Assembly (NCBI RefSeq): GCF_005519465.1
Contig: NZ_CP027859.1
Span: forward strand, 124,001-188,000
Length of the DNA: 64,000 nucleotides
Direction: 5' to 3'
Source: Streptomyces clavuligerus
Lineage (GTDB): Bacteria; Actinomycetota; Actinomycetes; Streptomycetales; Streptomycetaceae
Both the position numbers and the translations under genes were made by a program. The notes under the pieces are model-generated. The model had not been told where the DNA came from. It saw nothing but the letters and a program-made list of their open reading frames with translations, and made no database searches. This document shows positions 60,629-64,000 of the stretch, in pieces (the stretch's first letter is position 1; every line of letters begins with the position of its first letter).

Positions 60629-61372
60629 CTACAGCGCCGTGTCCCCGTCGAGAATCCGTTTCCGCAGCTCCCTGAGCCGGGCCCCGAGGTCCAGACCAAG
60701 ATCCTCGGCGAACATCCTCTCGGTCGAACGGCACTGCTCCAGGGCCTCCGCCGAGCGTCCCGTGCGGTACAGCGCCAGGGTCAACTGCTCGTGGAAGCGT
60801 TCCCGGTAGGGGTGTTCGGCGAGCAACAGCCTCAGCCTGCCGACGAGGTGGACGTGATCGTGCAGCGCCAGGTCGATGTCGATCTGCTGCTCGATGGTCT
60901 CCAGCCTGAGTTCGGCGAGGTACTCGGCCGCGTCGCGGAGCATCGGATGATCGGCGAAATCGGCGTACGCCGGGCCGTGCCATTCGGCCAGCGCCTCACG
61001 GCTCAGCCGTGAGGCGCGCGTCAGATCGCCCCACTCCACGGCGTGCCTGATCTCGGGCAAGGAGGTGACGAAGCGCCCTGCGTCGAGTTCGCCGGGCGCG
61101 ATCTCCAGCACATATCCGCACCGGCCCGAGTTCACCGGCCGGCCGGGTCCCAGCGCCCTCCGGATCCGGTGGATATGAAGATGGACGTTCGCGGTCGCGG
61201 AGGCCGGTGGGAAGTCTCCCCACAGCGCGTCCACCAGCCGGTCGGTGCTGACGGCCCGCCCGGCGTGCCGGACGAGAACCATGAGAACCAACCGCTGCTT
61301 GGGCGGCCCTAGATGAACCTGCCGCCCGGTCACTGCTCCTTCGAGCCTGCCGAGAATCCGTAAGTCCAACAT
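60629..61372 (-). CDS. SARP/AfsR-family transcriptional activator
   Basis: A 247-residue Streptomyces antibiotic regulatory protein type regulator. The N-terminal OmpR-like winged helix (LDLRILGRLEGAVTGRQVHL; PPKQRLVLMVLVRHAGRAVS; LVDALWGDFPPASATANVHL; HIHRIRRALG) is followed by the bacterial transcriptional activation domain (LDAGRFVTSLPEIRHAVEWG; LHDHVHLVGRLRLLLAEHPY; ALYRTGRSAEALEQCRSTER). Length equals stand-alone SARPs. ATG 61372 matches the usual start; an ATG 16 codons upstream is possible. SARPs activate biosynthetic gene clusters by binding heptameric repeats; no cluster of obvious type is in this window, so its target may be the 56-kb gene or lie outside. Confidence 0.9.
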   Translation of the reverse strand: MLDLRILGRLEGAVTGRQVHLGPPKQRLVLMVLVRHAGRAVSTDRLVDALWGDFPPASATANVHLHIHRIRRALGPGRPVNSGRCGYVLEIAPGELDAGRFVTSLPEIRHAVEWGDLTRASRLSREALAEWHGPAYADFADHPMLRDAAEYLAELRLETIEQQIDIDLALHDHVHLVGRLRLLLAEHPYRERFHEQLTLALYRTGRSAEALEQCRSTERMFAEDLGLDLGARLRELRKRILDGDTAL

Positions 61373-61849
61373 GTCAGGCACCAGTCCCACTCCCCCGACC
61401 CTCGTGTCATCACCTGTCACCCGGAGCGGCTCGCGCTACAACCCTCGACTCCTGCCTCTCCGGACAGGCGACCGGTCGCGACGAACCGGGTTCACTCCGG
61501 GCGTTGCGGCCTGCTGTATGCCGGACCGGACACTCGAGGACCCCCGCCGATGACCGGACGCACCCTGTCCGAAACCCGGAAACGACTCTGGCGCACACCT
61601 GTCTCATCTGCCATTGTTCAGGAGCGCAGTGATTGTTGACGCTCAGTGCAGCGGGACGAAGCGCAGCTCGGCCGGTTCCGCCAGCAGGTCCAGTTCACCC
61701 CGACCGGGCCCCGGTCCTTGAGTGCATGCAACACAGTGCCCAGTTCATGGACCTGGTCGCGGCCTGTGCACAGTTCGTCGCCACCGTCGGGCGGATCGTC
61801 CCCGGGCTGAAGGGCGAGCAGTACGACGGCGCCGAAGGCGACTCCGTCG
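61373..61849. other. No gene supported
   Basis: Upstream region of the SARP gene and further non-coding DNA. A weak plus-strand phrase at about 61742-61800 (SAQFMDLVAACAQFVATVGR) may belong to the same relic that ends at 62049. Confidence 0.4.
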
Positions 61850-62049
61850 AGCGGGGCCTGCGCCCAGCTCGGCTGCCTGGATCAGCTGGCCGTCGTCTCC
61901 CCCGCGGTGAGCCGGACCCTGATCCGCATCATCGACAACGTCGGCCTTTACCACGACCGCCCGGCCCGGCTCCTGGAACGCCATTCCGAGCACCGCCGGG
62001 TCCAGGCTCTGGCCGCCCTTGCCCCCCGCTGCGCGGGAGTAGTTGACTA
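61850..62049 (+). pseudogene. 3' end of an unidentified gene
   Basis: SGACAQLGCLDQLAVVSPAV, then SRTLIRIIDNVGLYHDRPAR and LLERHSEHRRVQALAALAPR, end at TAG 62047-62049. Helical, coding-like text with no start; the first half is in a different frame around 61742-61850, so the gene is frameshifted or truncated. The TAG lies at the end of the adjacent IS3 relic. Confidence 0.4.
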
Positions 62050-62319
62050 GCCGGCCAGGGCGTGTTGACATGGTTTCAGGTTCACTTGTTCGGTGGCTAT
62101 CTGGTTGGCGTAGGGCTTCTTCTCGTACTCGATCGGGCTGAGGTAGCCGAGCTGTTCCTGGACGCGGCGGGGATTGCAGAAACCGTCGAGATACTGGAAG
62201 AGCGCGAGGTTCGTCTCGGCACGTGTGGCGAAGACGCTGCCGCGGACGCACTCGGTCTTGATGAACGTCCACAGGTTCTCCGCGAGGGCGTTGTCGAACG
62301 AGTCGCCGACCGAGCCCAT
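62047..62319 (-). pseudogene. C-terminal fragment of an IS3-family transposase (orfB)
   Basis: SMGSVGDSFDNALAENLWTF carries the DN-AE motif with the third catalytic Glu region, followed by IKTECVRGSVFATRAETNLA and FCNPRRVQEQLGYLSPIEYE, the normal end of IS3-type integrases. About 90 residues remain; the catalytic Asp residues upstream are missing. Different subtype from the fragment at position 1. Confidence 0.85.
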
Positions 62320-62687
62320 GGACGCCTGGACCCCGGCCCCGGCCGCCAGCTCTCACCCACTGCCGTACGTCATTCGCCGGCGCGGGCCGAGCGGCTGCTG
62401 GCGCGGGTCCAGCCCGAGAGGGCTCCCTGGGTCTGCACTGCGCTTCCTGCAACTTCTTGCGAAGGAAACCGGCGGCGAACCGCTGCACGAGGGCGGCAGC
62501 CAGGTGCACGGCCATATCCGCTTACTGCTGTGTTTCGAGTTTCGTGGGGTTCTGTGAGCCGTGCCGAGATGTCTGTCCTTGGGATAGACGCCTTCTGATC
62601 GGCCGGGCGGTCGCTTGTCGGCATGGCCTGTGATGGTGAGGCTGGCAGGAGACACGTCGTGCCCAGCATTCAACGGGGGTCGAGGCC
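62320..62687. other. No gene supported
   Basis: Intergenic DNA between the IS3 relic and the AraC-family gene. It should hold the latter's promoter; no convincing boxes or palindromes were recognised. Confidence 0.4.
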
Positions 62688-63671
62688 GTGAGTTTCACCG
62701 TGCTGCACAGTGCTGTCGTAGAGCCAGAGCACCGATTCGAATGGTGGCGCGACCTGATCAGCCAGGATGTCGCGCCCACTCGGATCACCACTGACCACGC
62801 CAAGGACTTCCCGGCCACCGCAGGTATGGCGCAACTTGGGGCTGTACAGCTCACCACCATGTCGTTTCCCGCTATCAGATCGGAGCGCACCCCCGCGCTC
62901 ATCCGGTACTCCGACCCCGAGGACTACCAGCTCACGCTGATCCTGGGCACGGAGATGTGGATCTCCCAGGCCCGTAACGAGGCCAGGATGGCGGCTGGCG
63001 ACCTGGTGCTGTGGAGCACCTCATTGCCGTTCGACGGAAGGGGTCTCGCCGGTTCGCACAACGGCATCTCCAAAGCCATCATCCTGCACCTGCCGCGCAC
63101 CGGTCTGCCTCTTCCCACAGCCAAGGTGGACCACCTGCTGGCGAATGCCGTACCCGGCCGTACCGGCATAGCGGGAATCCTCGCCCGCCACCTCCTCGGC
63201 GTTGCTGAGGAGGCATCTCACCTGGAGGGACCCGCTGCTGCCCAGGTGGGCATCGCGACCTGGGAACTCGCGACCGCGTTCCTCGGGCACTGGGCCGACG
63301 CCCGTGACCGGGTGCCGCCCGAGTCCCGCGACCGGATGCGGCTCGCTCGCATCGACGCCTTCATCGACGCCAACCTCTCCGACCCGCACCTCACTCCGGC
63401 GGGGATTGCCGCGTACCACCATCTCTCGGTACGCACCCTGCATTGGCTGTTCCGTGACCGGGAGCAGACCGTCTCGGCCACCATCCGGCGCCGCCGCCTA
63501 CGCCGATGCTGCGCCGAGCTCACAGCCGCTCGCTACGCGGCGCAGCCGATCCATACCATCGCGGCACGGTGGGGGTTCACCAACGCGGCGGCCTTCAGCC
63601 GCATCTTCAGGACGGAGTACGGGATCACCCCCGGTGAGTTCCGTTCGACGGCGGGCGGGGGAAGACTCTGA
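62688..63671 (+). CDS. AraC-family transcriptional regulator
   Basis: A 327-residue regulator. The N-terminal ~200 residues form an AraC-binding-like sensor domain (PEHRFEWWRDLISQDVAPTR; GTEMWISQARNEARMAAGDL; VLWSTSLPFDGRG). The C-terminal 110 residues have two helix-turn-helix motifs (IDAFIDANLSDPHLTPAGIA; AAYHHLSVRTLHWLFRDREQ) and the conserved end QPIHTIAARWGFTNAAAFSR with FRTEYGITPGEFR. The GTG follows GGGGGTCGAGG. The layout matches stand-alone AraC regulators of the NphR/FeaR type (AraC_binding_2). Target unknown; the next gene is a transposase on the opposite strand. Confidence 0.92.
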   Translation: MSFTVLHSAVVEPEHRFEWWRDLISQDVAPTRITTDHAKDFPATAGMAQLGAVQLTTMSFPAIRSERTPALIRYSDPEDYQLTLILGTEMWISQARNEARMAAGDLVLWSTSLPFDGRGLAGSHNGISKAIILHLPRTGLPLPTAKVDHLLANAVPGRTGIAGILARHLLGVAEEASHLEGPAAAQVGIATWELATAFLGHWADARDRVPPESRDRMRLARIDAFIDANLSDPHLTPAGIAAYHHLSVRTLHWLFRDREQTVSATIRRRRLRRCCAELTAARYAAQPIHTIAARWGFTNAAAFSRIFRTEYGITPGEFRSTAGGGRL

Positions 63672-63711
63672 GTGGGCTTGATCCAAGGCCGGGTAGTTGA
63701 GGGCTTGCCGA

Positions 63712-64000
63712 TCAATAACTCGCTGTTTTGATCTCTGGTGTGGGGATGCTGAGGTGTGTGGCGAGGCTGGTGAGTTCGACCAGGATGGCCAGGTGTGTGC
63801 TGGAGGGTTCGATGGTGTGCCCGATGTCGTGGAGGAGTCGGCGGGTCTGGCTGATGGCGCGGTTGAGGGTCACAGGTGTCACGGCGAAGAGCGGGGTGAT
63901 GACGATCTGGGGGAGCTTGAACCGCTGGTAGAGGATGGTAGCCAGGAGGCGGTCGACGAGGGTGAGGCCGGGGCGCCGGCCGGTGTAGAGGCCGGCAGCG
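63712..64000 (-). CDS. transposase (DDE_Tnp_4-type) N-terminal part, open at the window edge
   Basis: The reverse strand reads from the right edge AAGLYTGRRPGLTLVDRLLA, TILYQRFKLPQIVITPLFAV, LNRAISQTRRLLHDIGHTIE to SIPTPEIKTASY and a TGA at 63712-63714. The helix-turn-helix (ITPLFAVTPVTLNRAISQTR) resembles the HTH_Tnp_4 segment of IS5-like elements with split or adjacent catalytic ORF. The 5' end lies outside the window, so completeness cannot be judged. Confidence 0.6.
   Translation of the reverse strand, partial: AAGLYTGRRPGLTLVDRLLATILYQRFKLPQIVITPLFAVTPVTLNRAISQTRRLLHDIGHTIEPSSTHLAILVELTSLATHLSIPTPEIKTASY

Noticed and set aside
53191..63720. Shared GATCAATAAC at the IS630 right end and after the AraC gene (63711-63720)
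   Set aside because: Only ten bases match, with no further IS630 end or transposase; probably chance.
1..64000. tRNA, rRNA and complete biosynthetic cluster
   Set aside because: No tRNA or rRNA sequence recognised, and no PKS, NRPS or RiPP core enzyme seen despite the SARP regulator.

Overview
High G+C sequence with strong third-position G/C bias, many GTG starts, twin-arginine-like and lipoprotein signals, SARP and TetR regulators and several Streptomyces-type insertion-sequence relics. It reads as a Streptomyces (or close relative) accessory region such as a chromosome arm or a large linear plasmid. At least fifteen broken genes, repeated pieces of plasmid-type genes and five or more transposase remnants point to long decay and repeated integration rather than core genome.

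Layout. 1-6.3 kb: IS3 relic; a minus-strand lipid cassette (fatty acid desaturase, GT4 glycosyltransferase, alpha/beta hydrolase); then decayed toxin genes (a double zeta-toxin remnant and an AbiEii-type pair, the toxin carrying an 8-bp tandem repeat). 6.7-14.1 kb: secreted glycine-rich protein, cold-shock protein, secreted beta-carbonic anhydrase, S41-like protease, serine hydrolase and a helveticin/TagC-like protein. 14.1-18.4 kb: relics, then a divergent TetR/MFS pair followed by a truncated dioxygenase. 18.4-23.8 kb: plasmid-type block with a DciA-like (DUF721) pseudogene, a large winged-helix/zinc-finger gene stopped by one TGA, and a partial copy of its 3' end. 23.9-28.3 kb: TetR and F420-reductase-like pair around a perfect operator, GPP34 protein, overlapping micro-ORFs, methyltransferase. 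28.3-31.5 kb: DUF6262 and Tn3 relics, a minimal CRISPR-like array beside two perfect hairpins, a glycosyltransferase. 31.5-35.9 kb: PD-(D/E)xK-like protein, small proteins, and a GNAT/tyrosine recombinase pair.

36.8-50.9 kb is the most striking part: six large minus-strand genes in one apparent operon, with a ComEC-like metallo-beta-lactamase hydrolase, a 1413-residue DUF6603-type protein, unrecognised proteins of 757 and 1195 residues, and two paralogous tail-fibre-like proteins that share a nearly identical 435-bp core but have different ends. I recognise no described system with this composition. It lies between two inverted copies of a ~235-330 bp sequence (36.35-36.58 and 55.99-56.33 kb), so the whole block could invert.

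52-64 kb: an IS630 element with terminal repeats and TA duplication, a methyltransferase, a lipoprotein, an unrecognised 623-residue protein, an ISL3 relic, a small secreted protein convergent with a SARP regulator, an IS3 relic, an AraC-family regulator and a transposase running off the right edge.
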